From Nitrospirota bacterium (GTDB lineage: Bacteria > Nitrospirota > Thermodesulfovibrionia > UBA6902), in the NCBI GenBank assembly GCA_016213945.1, contig JACQZF010000076.1:1-34925 (forward strand): DNA of 34,925 bases. The letters run 5' to 3'. The number at the start of each line of letters is the position of its first letter. Positions within the stretch are counted from its first letter, which is position 1. Positions 1 through 7,618 of the stretch are shown here, in pieces. The position numbers were made by a program, and so were the translations under genes. Under the pieces are notes generated by a model. That model ran no database searches, had not been told where the DNA came from, and saw only the letters and a program-made list of their open reading frames with translations.

Positions 1-1
1 G

Positions 2-445
2 CGGTTTGTTAAAAGAATGCCTGTGCCGCCGATACTCCCCGAGGCAGTATGGATTAATAAGCCGAAGTTGCTGCCAGTGAGTGAGGATGAAATACACTAA
101 ATGCAGATAAGGGGTGTCTCAATGTCATTGACATATTCCGGAGACGATAAAAATTCAGTCAAAGAAAGAGTGGCGAATTAAAACAGAGCAGGAGAGAGTT
201 GTCCCTCTAAGTAATGAGGCCGTAAATATTTTGAGAGAACTATACGAAAAAAGAAAAGTGAAGTGGGTATTCTCAAATACGGACAAGCCTGTAAAAGACA
301 TCAGACATGCTTTAAAAACAGCAGCTAAAAGGGCGGGTATAACAAAGCTGGTTGCTCCCAATATGCTACGCCATACATTCGCCTGTCATTCCCTGAAAAA
401 AGGTGCTGATTTGCAGGCTGTGAGTGAAATACTGGGGGACATGTC
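2..445 (+). pseudogene. Decayed tyrosine recombinase (integrase) remnant
   Basis: This is a broken phage-type integrase. One frame (about 2-106) reads a segment with KPKLLPVSEDEI, which resembles the start of an integrase catalytic domain, and then stops. A second frame, open from 132, gives TIKIQSKKEW, then ERVVPLSNEAVNILREL, and later LRHTFACHSLKKGADLQAV and SEILG, the box II region around the second catalytic Arg. The His usual before LRHTFA is Asn here. The catalytic Tyr block is missing: homology ends at about 440, just after ILG, where the sequence becomes the minus-strand intron-like RNA. There is no credible start codon or complete domain, so this is a relic of a mobile element. The left end may lie outside the window. 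Confidence 0.7.
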
Positions 446-507
446 AAATATTTTGTGTAAACGCCTTATTGGAATCCCTGCCAGCTCCCTGTTAGATAGT
501 TATAAGC

Positions 508-751
508 CATAAAATCACCTCCCGGTTTTTTATTAAGCTCGGCCTCCCGGCCAGCAGCTTTCCTCATTACTCACTCCAGAGGAGTTTTCGGATACCCGTC
601 GAAGATCAAAGCAGTTCCCCCTCCGGACCAGGTGTTACGTCATTACTGACGTCCCACTGGATGGATTTTCACCACTTTACAATTACCGCACCTTTCCCCT
701 GAATTGCCGGGGAAAGATGATGTTGGCGTCGCCCATACTCAGCAAGGCAGT
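508..751 (-). ncRNA. Structured RNA, probably intron domains I-IV, 3' of domain V
   Basis: On the minus strand, directly after the domain V/VI segment, lies about 240 nt with strong structure. It includes an 8-bp stem (CTTTCCCC, 716-709, with GGGGAAAG, 699-692) and a 6-bp hairpin ACGTCA-GTAA-TGACGT (652-637) with a GNRA loop. It ends with a good Shine-Dalgarno (GGGAGGTGA) and an ATG at 510-508 that opens a reading frame of only 14 codons. This layout resembles group II intron domains I-III followed by the ribosome site of an intron-encoded protein in domain IV, but the protein is missing. I did not locate a canonical GUGYG 5' end. The order (domain V before the putative domain I) is discussed in the findings. 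Confidence 0.45.
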
Positions 752-784
752 GGGTAGAAGACATCTTACAGCCAGCCCCCGTTA

Positions 785-818
785 CCACCGGACAAGCACG
801 TCTCCATGCATCCGGCGA
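785..818 (-). ncRNA. Group II intron domain V (class IIC-like)
   Basis: Read on the minus strand from 818 to 785, this 34-nt segment folds exactly like group II intron domain V. Nucleotides 2-4 are CGC, the catalytic triad form typical of class IIC introns. A lower helix pairs CCGGA (815-811) with TCCGG (792-788), extended by C-G and G-U pairs. A UU bulge precedes the conserved G26. A five-pair upper helix (GCATG with CGTGC) is capped by a GAGA (GNRA) tetraloop. A domain VI-like stretch follows and ends in CTACCC near 752, like an intron 3' end. No reverse transcriptase gene is present, so this is a fragment or an ORF-less or rearranged intron. Confidence 0.75.
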
Positions 819-1328
819 TGCCTTATGTATCTGCATCACATGTGACTGTGTGAGTAGCTATACATAACCCTTCTCCTCTGATGAATATTCAAAGTGAAGA
901 GCCGCTGAACTTGGTTGGAAAAAAACTATCCTTTTGGATTTGATGTGGGATGAAACAAATGTAACTACGAACTTTTTATATCTGTTGATTTTCCAGTGGT
1001 TATGCCGCCGCGCAACTTCCATATAGAATATGGGCGTATAGCAGGGCAAAAAAAATAATCAGGGTGCAAAACCCGTCTTGAAATCCGCTTCACCAGCGAA
1101 TACTAAGGTAAGTGCTGAATGTCCCGCGTGTAACCCAGCATTTTGAAGTTCGACTATCGGGGTTGTCTACTCGAAGTTAATAGTTGTCTGTATATTACCT
1201 TTTGCCTGTTGGAATATGGGTCTGAATTCATAATTCACCAGCGCTGTTATCTTTACCAGCATGTTAGCTGCCCGTATTACGGGATCAGAGCATGTCTTTT
1301 TGGCCTATTTTCATACTTCAAAATAAGT
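819..1328. other. Gene-free stretch between intron remnant and DUF3047 gene
   Basis: I see no convincing gene here. The open frames on either strand (60-75 codons) lack ribosome sites, show no recognisable motif and have biased compositions. A 13-nt perfect palindrome (CCCGTATTACGGG, 1271-1283) lies past the end of the DUF3047 gene but has no T-tract, so it is not a clear terminator. Confidence 0.5.
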
Positions 1329-2099
1329 TTATCTGTAAATTTCAATATAATCAAAATAAGAAACTGAACTTTCCCCTGTGTCGTCGGAGTCGTTCATGAT
1401 CGCAATACTTGCAACAGCCGGCGGATCCTCGCCGAAAGCACTATGGTAATCATCTATTATATTGATCTCCTGTTCCATCCACTTGCCGATATTTTCCTCT
1501 CCGGCCTGAAGGATTAACATCCTGGATTCCTGTGCGTAAGGGCTTGCAACTATATTCTTCACATGCATTCTGCTCTCCCAGATATAATTCAGGCTGCTGT
1601 ACGGCGGATACTCTCCGTAGAACGTTTTGGCAAGCCCATATTTTATCTTCTCCCCAAAAGAGGCTTTTTCAGGATCATATTTAAAGAAAATATATACCCG
1701 GATCGGATAATCATCGCCTGATTTTTCCGACGCATTCCCCTTCTTGTAAATATTGTCTGTTTTCCATCGCCATCTGACTTTTGAATATTCAAATACGTTA
1801 AATTCCTTTTTCAGAACCATTGCCGATGCAGATGCGTGGCTTTCAGCTTTCAAGTAGCTCTCCGCCCCATTTTGTTCTATGGAATACATGGAATACTTTT
1901 TAATCTTTGGGAAATATAACGGCTTCCAGTTTTCAAGATCATTGAAGTCATCATGCAGAAATACTTCTTGGCACTGTGCTGATAGAGGGAATATAGTTAC
2001 TAAACATAGTACAAATAGAACTGTAATAATTAAATACCCGAAGATATAATCATGCTTCGCCTTAACGCAAGATATAAAAAAGTGTATTTTGATATTCAT
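1329..2099 (-). CDS. DUF3047 family exported protein
   Basis: This 256-residue protein has an N-terminal hydrophobic segment (about residues 18-43, ending SAQCQE) that looks like a signal peptide or anchor, so it should act in the periplasm or at the inner membrane. The mature part carries the hallmarks of DUF3047: FNDLENWKPL, a VRWRWK motif near residue 110, YPIRVYIFF, SPYAQESRMLILQAG and the C-terminal AFGEDPPAVASIAIMNDSDD run with TGE. The fold is probably a carbohydrate-binding-like beta-sandwich; the function is unknown. It lies 34 nt behind the desaturase-like gene and ends the glucosidase operon, so a role in envelope or polysaccharide chemistry is plausible but not shown. The length is normal for the family. 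Confidence 0.8.
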   Translation of the reverse strand: MNIKIHFFISCVKAKHDYIFGYLIITVLFVLCLVTIFPLSAQCQEVFLHDDFNDLENWKPLYFPKIKKYSMYSIEQNGAESYLKAESHASASAMVLKKEFNVFEYSKVRWRWKTDNIYKKGNASEKSGDDYPIRVYIFFKYDPEKASFGEKIKYGLAKTFYGEYPPYSSLNYIWESRMHVKNIVASPYAQESRMLILQAGEENIGKWMEQEINIIDDYHSAFGEDPPAVASIAIMNDSDDTGESSVSYFDYIEIYR

Positions 2100-2133
2100 T
2101 TTAATCCGTATAATTCCCAGCCTTACTCGAATT

Positions 2134-2970
2134 TCAGCTTATCTCTGGTTCTTTCCCCCTCTGATTAATAGCGTAGGTCCCGGTATCGCCGATAAATGGC
2201 AGAGCCAGCATCCACGGCAATGTAAGACGTTTGGCATCGCGGAATTGTGACAGGCCTATTACCATATTTGAATGTCCTGCAGAGGGCTGAGCGCGATAAG
2301 TGCCTAACAACCTGTCCCACCATGGAAAGTTAAATCCAAAGTTGCTGTTGGTCTCCCGTATAACAACTGAGTGATGGACCCTGTGCATGTCCGGCGTGAC
2401 AACAAGAAGCCTGAGGACTTTATCAATATTTATCGGGATGCGTATATTGCCGTGGTTGAACATCGAGGTTGCGTTTAAAAGCACTTCAAAGATGAGTACG
2501 GCAATAAAAGGCGGCCCGATTACCAGCACCACCACCATCTTAATCAACATGGAGAGGAGGATTTCTATTGGGTGAAAACGCAATCCTGTTGACACATCAA
2601 AATCGAGGTCAGCATGATGCATCATATGAACGCGCCAGAAGGCAGGGATTGTATGAAACATGACGTGTTGAAGATAAATGACAAGATCTAAGGTCAGCAC
2701 TCCGACAATTACAGAAAGCAGGTACGGCGTACTGACATTATTCATCAGGCCCCAGCCGGTTTCCTGCGCTATTTGAGCTAAGTTTACAGCCATAACAGGA
2801 AACAGCAACCGAAGTATTGCGGCATCAATAAAGACAATGCTCAGGTTGCTGAACCAGCGGACTTTTTTCGGAGTGGTTAATGTGCGGCGCTGGAAGAAAT
2901 ATTCATAGATGGCCATTATGCTGAATACGCCAAGGAAGAAACCAAGTCTTACGATAATTTCATAGTTCAT
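2134..2970 (-). CDS. Sterol desaturase / fatty acid hydroxylase family protein
   Basis: This 278-residue integral membrane protein has about four hydrophobic segments and the three histidine clusters of the fatty acid hydroxylase superfamily: HVMFH (about residues 102-106), HMMHH (115-119) and HRVHH (197-201). These ligate a di-iron centre that hydroxylates or desaturates a lipid with O2 in eukaryotic relatives. The bacterial substrates are mostly unknown, so no gene name is given. Its ATG overlaps the stop codon of the upstream glucosidase by one base (TAATG), which implies translational coupling. The DUF3047 gene follows 34 nt downstream. An oxygen-using enzyme would be notable if the host is a strict anaerobe. 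Confidence 0.85.
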   Translation of the reverse strand: MNYEIIVRLGFFLGVFSIMAIYEYFFQRRTLTTPKKVRWFSNLSIVFIDAAILRLLFPVMAVNLAQIAQETGWGLMNNVSTPYLLSVIVGVLTLDLVIYLQHVMFHTIPAFWRVHMMHHADLDFDVSTGLRFHPIEILLSMLIKMVVVLVIGPPFIAVLIFEVLLNATSMFNHGNIRIPINIDKVLRLLVVTPDMHRVHHSVVIRETNSNFGFNFPWWDRLLGTYRAQPSAGHSNMVIGLSQFRDAKRLTLPWMLALPFIGDTGTYAINQRGKEPEIS

Positions 2971-5618
2971 TACTTACACCAGCACCATTCAATCATTTCA
3001 GCCACAAGCCCTGTCCATCCGGTCTGATGGCCGGCCCCCAATCCACTGCACGTGTCGCCGTGAAAATATTCATGGAACAGGACGAGGTCTTTGAAATGAG
3101 GATCGCTGCGGTATTTCTCATCATCACCATGAGCAGGCCTCTTTCCATTTTGGTCCCTGATAAATATGGAAGTGATTCTCTGGGAAAGCACTTTGGCCAC
3201 ATCCCAGAGGTTCATGAAATTATTGGAACCTGTCGGGCATTCTACTTTTAATGTATCTCCATAATACAGGTAATACTTCTTCAACGCTTCAATTAAGAGA
3301 TAGTTGATGGGGACCCAGATAGGGCCTCTCCAGTTGGAATTGCCTCCATAAAGGCCGGCTATCGATTCGGCAGGCTCGTAATCAACTCTGTATTCCTTGC
3401 CATTGACTTTCATTGTGAAGGGATTATCTTTATGATATTTGGATATGGACCTGGTCCCACCGGGAGCCAGAAATTCATTTTCATCCAGCAGCTTTTGTAA
3501 TATCCTGACCAGCCGTCTCTTAGGCACGAGGGAAAGCAGTATATCCTTCCCCTCGCGCAGTTCTTCTATCGCAAGATACTTATTAAGGTTTATACGGTTG
3601 TTTCTGAACCATAACAGTCTTTTTCTGAAACCCTTAAATCTGTTAAAGACGTCTTTGTCTATCACGGATACTGCAAACAGGGAAGTGAGCCCCACTAAAG
3701 ATCTGACCTTGAGAGGCAGTTTATTCCCGTTCGGGAAATGAAGGGCATCATAATAGAAACCGTCTTCTTCGTTCCAGAGACCGTGTTCCCCGAGTTCGTT
3801 CAGTGATTCCGCTATATGCACAAAATGCTCAAAGAACTTTGATGCCGTGTCTTCATAAGAAGGATCTTCCTGCGCAATTTCAAGCGCCATATCCATGAGG
3901 TTCAGAGAGTACATTGCCATCCAGCTTGTGCCGTCAGCCTGTTCGATATGCCCGCCGGTAGGCAAGGCGCTGCTACGGTCAAATGCGCCTATATTGTCCA
4001 GACCGAGAAATCCACCCTGGAAAATATTATGCCCTTCAGAATCCTTCCTGTTCACCCACCATGTAAAATTCAGCAGCAGCTTGTGAAATACCCTTTTCAA
4101 AAAAACGATGTCCTTCTTGCCGCTGTCTCTTTTTTCAAGATTGTAAATCTTCAGTGAAGACCATGCATGCACAGGAGGATTTACATCGCTGAAATTCCAT
4201 TCATATGCAGGCAACTGGCCGTTGGGGTGCATGTACCATTCCCGCAGGAACAGGATGAGCTGTTTTTTCGCAAAGTCAGGATCGATCCTTGACAGAGGGA
4301 TGCAATGAAACGCCAGGTCCCAGGAGGCATACCATGGATACTCCCATTTGTCAGGCATTGAGATAATGTCCCTGTTAAACAAATATGGCCAGTCATGGTT
4401 TCTCCCATGTTCTCTGCTTTCAGGCGGTGAGGGTTGTCCTTTATCTCCCCTCAGCCACGACATGAGCTCATAGTTATAATACTGCTTGCTCCACAGCAAG
4501 CCTGCATATGCCTGTCTCTGCACCTGAATGACGTCGCTAACCGGCTCGTCAGGTTCAAATTGCCCATAAAATTGATCTGCCTCGACAATCCTCTGCTGAA
4601 ATATTGAGTCAAACTCTCTGTCAAAAGGACCGTCTTTAATTGTTTTGTTTGACAGGCGCAATTTAATAGTCTTGGATTCTCCGGATGGTATCTCAAAGCG
4701 GTAGACAATTTCACATTTTGTACCGTTATGTTTTTCCCTGAACATGGCAAAGTTATTGTTGACGACGGCATCATGGAAGGCATCTTTTACAAAGGGAGAA
4801 CTATTAGGCATTTGGAATAATTTTTCCGTGTTGGTTTCGTTTTCAGTAAAAAGGATGATGTCGGCTTTTTCAAAGTGTAAATAGTATGTCCCCATCTCTT
4901 CATGTACAGCTTCTACACTATTTCCGTCAGTCTGCCCGGATAATTTTATATCAGGCCTGGTTTTCATATTGCTGAATACCCAGGTATTTCTGAACCAGAG
5001 AGTCGGCAGAACAGTTATTCCGGCGCTCTCTTCACCGCGGTTGAATATCTCTATCTTTATCAGGATGTCTTCGGGGGCTGCTTTGGCGTATTCCACAAAG
5101 ACGTCAAAATATTTATTCCCCTCAAAAATGCCGGTATCAGGCAGTTCAAATTCTGGGTCTTGCCTTGTTCTCTTTTTATTCTCTTTCAGCAATTGAGCGT
5201 AAGGGAAAGCTGCCTGGGGATATTTATATAAATACTTCATGTAAGAATGTGTCGGAGTATTGTCGAGATAATAATAAAGCTCTTTGACGTCCTCTCCGTG
5301 GTTGCCTTCATACGGGTTTAATCCAAAAAGTCTTTCTTTCAGAATAGCATCATTGCCGTTCCACAGCGCCAATGCAAAACAGAGGTTCTGCCTTATGTCT
5401 GATATCCCGGCAAGGCCGTCTTCACCCCATCTATATACACGGGAACGAGCATGCTCATGCGGGAAATAATTCCAGGCATCTCCGTTTTCACTGTAGTCTT
5501 CACGTACGGTCCCCCATTGCCGTTCGCTTAAATACGGCCCCCAATTCTTCCAGAAGACTTTATGCGAGGCATTGTCTTCAAGCCGTTGCCCTTCAGTTGT
5601 TTTGTTTCCACTGTTCAT
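2970..5618 (-). CDS. GH63-like glucosidase (MGH1/YgjK type)
   Basis: This 882-residue protein has no signal peptide and is probably cytoplasmic. It matches the large glucosidases annotated as GH63 or mannosylglycerate hydrolase-like: an N-terminal beta-rich part (to about residue 350) followed by an (alpha/alpha)6 barrel. Family-like motifs include KWEYPWYASWDLAFH (about 424-438, with a candidate acid Asp in ASWD), GGFLGLDNIG, ADGTSWMAMYSLNLM, GNSNWRGPIWVP and, near the C-terminus, LFHEYFHGD and GAGHQTGWTGL, where the Glu of HEYF is a candidate base. It should release glucose or a related hexose from small glucosides; the exact substrate is unknown. It is the first gene of a three-gene minus-strand operon, divergent from a Crp/Fnr regulator and sharing its operator (5690-5707). 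Confidence 0.85.
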   Translation of the reverse strand: MNSGNKTTEGQRLEDNASHKVFWKNWGPYLSERQWGTVREDYSENGDAWNYFPHEHARSRVYRWGEDGLAGISDIRQNLCFALALWNGNDAILKERLFGLNPYEGNHGEDVKELYYYLDNTPTHSYMKYLYKYPQAAFPYAQLLKENKKRTRQDPEFELPDTGIFEGNKYFDVFVEYAKAAPEDILIKIEIFNRGEESAGITVLPTLWFRNTWVFSNMKTRPDIKLSGQTDGNSVEAVHEEMGTYYLHFEKADIILFTENETNTEKLFQMPNSSPFVKDAFHDAVVNNNFAMFREKHNGTKCEIVYRFEIPSGESKTIKLRLSNKTIKDGPFDREFDSIFQQRIVEADQFYGQFEPDEPVSDVIQVQRQAYAGLLWSKQYYNYELMSWLRGDKGQPSPPESREHGRNHDWPYLFNRDIISMPDKWEYPWYASWDLAFHCIPLSRIDPDFAKKQLILFLREWYMHPNGQLPAYEWNFSDVNPPVHAWSSLKIYNLEKRDSGKKDIVFLKRVFHKLLLNFTWWVNRKDSEGHNIFQGGFLGLDNIGAFDRSSALPTGGHIEQADGTSWMAMYSLNLMDMALEIAQEDPSYEDTASKFFEHFVHIAESLNELGEHGLWNEEDGFYYDALHFPNGNKLPLKVRSLVGLTSLFAVSVIDKDVFNRFKGFRKRLLWFRNNRINLNKYLAIEELREGKDILLSLVPKRRLVRILQKLLDENEFLAPGGTRSISKYHKDNPFTMKVNGKEYRVDYEPAESIAGLYGGNSNWRGPIWVPINYLLIEALKKYYLYYGDTLKVECPTGSNNFMNLWDVAKVLSQRITSIFIRDQNGKRPAHGDDEKYRSDPHFKDLVLFHEYFHGDTCSGLGAGHQTGWTGLVAEMIEWCWCK

Positions 5619-5663
5619 ATCGTCTCTTACATTCTATCATGCGCTTACGTTTACGCCTAATTC

Positions 5664-5734
5664 ATTGTAGTTTTTCCACCGTCATATGAATGTAAGGGCC
5701 ATTACATCTAATCGACATGCTGATTAATTATATT
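5664..5734. promoter_or_regulatory. Shared operator between divergent glucosidase and Crp/Fnr promoters
   Basis: The palindrome ATGTAAGGGCCATTACAT (5690-5707) is centred at 5698.5. Leftwards, a TACAAT -10 (5669-5664) starts 29.5 nt from the centre; rightwards, a TATATT -10 (5729-5734) starts 30.5 nt away. Both equal an activator site near -41.5, the class II position of Crp/Fnr proteins. One site can thus serve the glucosidase operon and the regulator gene at 5782. The promoters are inferred from sequence only. Confidence 0.65.
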
Positions 5735-5781
5735 AGAACGCAATCACAAAATAAATCAGTCGCGCCTATCAATAGGAAAAC

Positions 5782-6474
5782 ATGACACAGGAACGATCAA
5801 AACTATGGTATCTCAAAAATCTTGATATCTTCCGCTATCTCGGAGATGAAGAATATAAATTGCTCGACCGGTATTCCAATATGAGAGAAATAAAAAAAGG
5901 GGAAATGATATATTTTCAGGGATCCTCCGACAGCAATTTCTACATTCTGAAAAAGGGAGCCGTCAAGATTACAAAGCTCACTCCTCGGGGAAATGAAATC
6001 ATCCTCGATATACTTTCAGTCGGCACCATCTTCGGCGAAATGACGGTCTTGGAACCCCGGGAACGGGACGAATCCGCCATTGTAATCGAGGACGGGCTGA
6101 TATGCATTATGAATAGAGATGAATTCAACAGGTTCTCAAAGATGGTGCCGGGGCTTTCCGGCAAGATGACTTCGATGATCGAACTCAAACGCTGGAATAG
6201 AGAGAATAAAATACTTGACCTGCTCTACTGTACGGTTGAGCAGAGACTTGCGAAGGCTTTTATTAATCTCCTTGACGACTTCGGGATCCCTCATGACAAC
6301 GGACATTTGTTGCAGATCAGACTCACCCACAAGGACTATGCCGACCTTATCGCATCCACAAGAGAGACGGTCACCGCGACGCTCAATAAATTTAAAGCTG
6401 ACGGGCTTATTGATTTTGAAAATAAATATATTATGATCAAGTCGCTCGATAAAATCAGGGGCATGGCTGAATGA
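5782..6474 (+). CDS. Crp/Fnr family transcriptional regulator (paralogue 1)
   Basis: This 230-residue regulator has an N-terminal cyclic nucleotide-binding-type beta-roll (about residues 12-125; FILKKGAVKITKL-like core, GTIFGEM), a dimer helix and a C-terminal winged helix-turn-helix (about 150-225) with THKDYADLIASTRETVTATL. It lacks the four-cysteine iron-sulfur ligand set of true FNR, having only two Cys. The recognition helix RETVTA differs from RETVGR of E. coli CRP in having Ala where CRP has Arg185. It is 68% identical (157 of 230 positions, ungapped count) to the regulator at 13738, with an identical helix-turn-helix. A TGTAA-N6-TTACA palindrome lies upstream, so autoregulation is likely. 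AGGA precedes the ATG by 4 nt. The ligand is unknown. Confidence 0.9.
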   Translation: MTQERSKLWYLKNLDIFRYLGDEEYKLLDRYSNMREIKKGEMIYFQGSSDSNFYILKKGAVKITKLTPRGNEIILDILSVGTIFGEMTVLEPRERDESAIVIEDGLICIMNRDEFNRFSKMVPGLSGKMTSMIELKRWNRENKILDLLYCTVEQRLAKAFINLLDDFGIPHDNGHLLQIRLTHKDYADLIASTRETVTATLNKFKADGLIDFENKYIMIKSLDKIRGMAE

Positions 6475-6499
6475 GCCGGGTATTATAAAGTACGATATA

Positions 6500-6543
6500 A
6501 TGTAGGCTTGCTTACATACATCGTTTTTCTTCTGTATAATAAT
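6500..6543 (+). promoter_or_regulatory. Operator plus -10 upstream of the DsrE-like gene
   Basis: ATGTAGGCTTGCTTACAT (6500-6517) fits TGTAR-N6-YTACA. TATAATAAT follows at 6535-6543, putting the operator centre at about -39 to -42 depending on the hexamer used. This again matches a class II activator site. There is no good -35 element, as expected for an activated promoter. Confidence 0.55.
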
Positions 6544-6595
6544 CCCCTTTAAGAAAGCAGATAAAGGTTGTCTAAGTCCTATTTTATACATAGAC

Positions 6596-6623
6596 TGGAC
6601 ATCCTGTCTGTTCGTGATATAAT
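6596..6623 (+). promoter_or_regulatory. Sigma70-type promoter for the DsrE-like gene
   Basis: TGGACA (6596-6601) and TATAAT (6618-6623) are separated by 16 nt, with the start expected near 6630, just before the ribosome site at 6645-6650. It lies downstream of the operator-linked promoter, so the gene may have tandem promoters. Confidence 0.5.
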
Positions 6624-6658
6624 TTTTCAAAGAACACGATTATTAAAAGGTGAACAGA

Positions 6659-7183
6659 ATGAAAAGAATATTGAGCACATTGATATCGGTTATTATTCTT
6701 TTCATCGTTCCATTAATTTCATCTGCTGATGATAAAACAGATGTATTTCTTGTTCATCTTAAAACAAGCCTGAAGAAAGACGACGCGCAGATATGTGTCG
6801 CCTATAATGTCATGTGGGCGGCGCTGGAAGAGGGATTTAAGGTAAAGGTGCTCATTGATGCTGATGCCATAAATACCTACAAGGTCGGATGGTTCGGCAA
6901 AGACGATATTGAAGCATACAAGATACCGGAAAATCTCAGACAGGAACTCTCGAAACAATTCTCTGCTGATCTCGATGCCGTGCCAAAGACGTACGGAGCA
7001 TTCCTTATAATGCTGAAGGATCGCGGAGTTGAGTTCTATATCAATAAAGAGATGCTGATAGTCTCCAATATTGGAACGCCTGAAGAACCTTTGAAGCAAA
7101 TATCAGCCAAATTTTTCAAATCCGTAGCGCTTAAAGAGATAGTGAGAATGAGAGCTGAAGCAAAATATTATATGGCATACTGA
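6659..7183 (+). CDS. Exported DsrE-fold protein
   Basis: This protein of about 174 residues starts with a signal peptide (MKRILSTLISVIILF, cleaved near SSA-DD). The mature part has a DsrE/DsrF-type alpha/beta fold: an opening strand VFLVHLKTSL, a helix carrying DDAQICVAYNVMWAALEEG and a strand KVKVLIDADAI. Relatives handle sulfur (persulfide relay) or are uncharacterised. Only one cysteine (in QICVAY) remains, at a site that does not look like the DsrE active cysteine, so a direct sulfur-relay role is doubtful. ATG 6659 is preferred over GTG 6650 because AAAAGG (6645-6650) is well spaced for it. The next gene is the UGA-containing glutaredoxin, which suggests a thiol/selenol redox setting. 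Confidence 0.75.
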   Translation: MKRILSTLISVIILFIVPLISSADDKTDVFLVHLKTSLKKDDAQICVAYNVMWAALEEGFKVKVLIDADAINTYKVGWFGKDDIEAYKIPENLRQELSKQFSADLDAVPKTYGAFLIMLKDRGVEFYINKEMLIVSNIGTPEEPLKQISAKFFKSVALKEIVRMRAEAKYYMAY

Positions 7184-7249
7184 AAGTCTTGACACTGAGA
7201 GACGTGTCTATTATGAGAAACGTACAATGAAACCGTAAAGGAGTAATAT

Positions 7250-7486
7250 ATGGCAGAAAAAAGCATTGTCGTTTACAGCCAGACGGGCTGAATGTTCTGC
7301 TCGAAAGTGAAAGAGTATCTTTCACGAAAAGGCGTCATATTTACTGAACGGGATGTTGCCGGGGACGAAGCCGCGATAGATGAATTAAAGAAGATGGGTG
7401 TCATGACCACGCCGGTGACTGTAATTGACGGTGAAATGGTAATCGGGTTTGACATGAAAAAACTGGAACAGTTGTTGAATAAGTAA
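7250..7486 (+). CDS. Glutaredoxin-like selenoprotein (in-frame UGA at codon 14)
   Basis: A good ribosome site (AAAGGAG) precedes ATG 7250. The frame reads MAEKSIVVYSQTG, then TGA (7289-7291), then MFCSKVKEYLSRKGVIF and on to TTPVTVIDGEMVIGFD, 78 residues in all. This is a normal-length glutaredoxin/NrdH-type thioredoxin fold with its cis-Pro motif (TTPV). In relatives the position of the TGA is the first Cys of the CxxC active site, so the protein reads UxxC (U-M-F-C) if UGA is decoded as selenocysteine. A hairpin with bacterial SECIS features starts 16 nt after the UGA (7307-7325). The rest of the frame is intact, which argues against simple decay. Conventional gene calling would start at the ATG after the UGA and lose the active site. 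Predicted role: cytoplasmic dithiol/selenol oxidoreductase. Confidence 0.85.
7292..7325 (+). promoter_or_regulatory. Putative bacterial SECIS of the glutaredoxin gene
   Basis: After 15 unpaired nt following the UGA, GTGAAAG (7307-7313) pairs perfectly with CTTTCAC (7319-7325) around the loop AGTAT. The loop has G at its second position followed by U, as expected for SelB recognition. The loop G lies 24 nt after the last base of the UGA, within the known bacterial range. Confidence 0.7.
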
Positions 7487-7618
7487 GCATAGTTATGAAT
7501 ATTAAGATTAAAGACGGCCTTGGCACTTTGTCATAAGCGCTAATATTTGAATTATAGAAACAAGCACGCTATATCTTGCTGTTCATATAAAAAACGGAGG
7601 GAAAGGAGGTGAAATAAG

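Noticed and set aside
858-1367. Open frames of 63 codons (minus, 858-1049) and 74 codons (plus, 1143-1367)
   Set aside because: No ribosome sites, no family motif, and the second one runs into the end of the DUF3047 gene on the other strand. Treated as non-coding.
7170-7198. TGA at the end of the DsrE-like gene as a further selenocysteine codon
   Set aside because: Only two sense codons follow before another TGA, and no conserved Cys position is known there.
7520-7540. TTGGCAC upstream of cytochrome c as a sigma54 -24 element
   Set aside because: The matching -12 (TTGCA-like) is absent at the required spacing.
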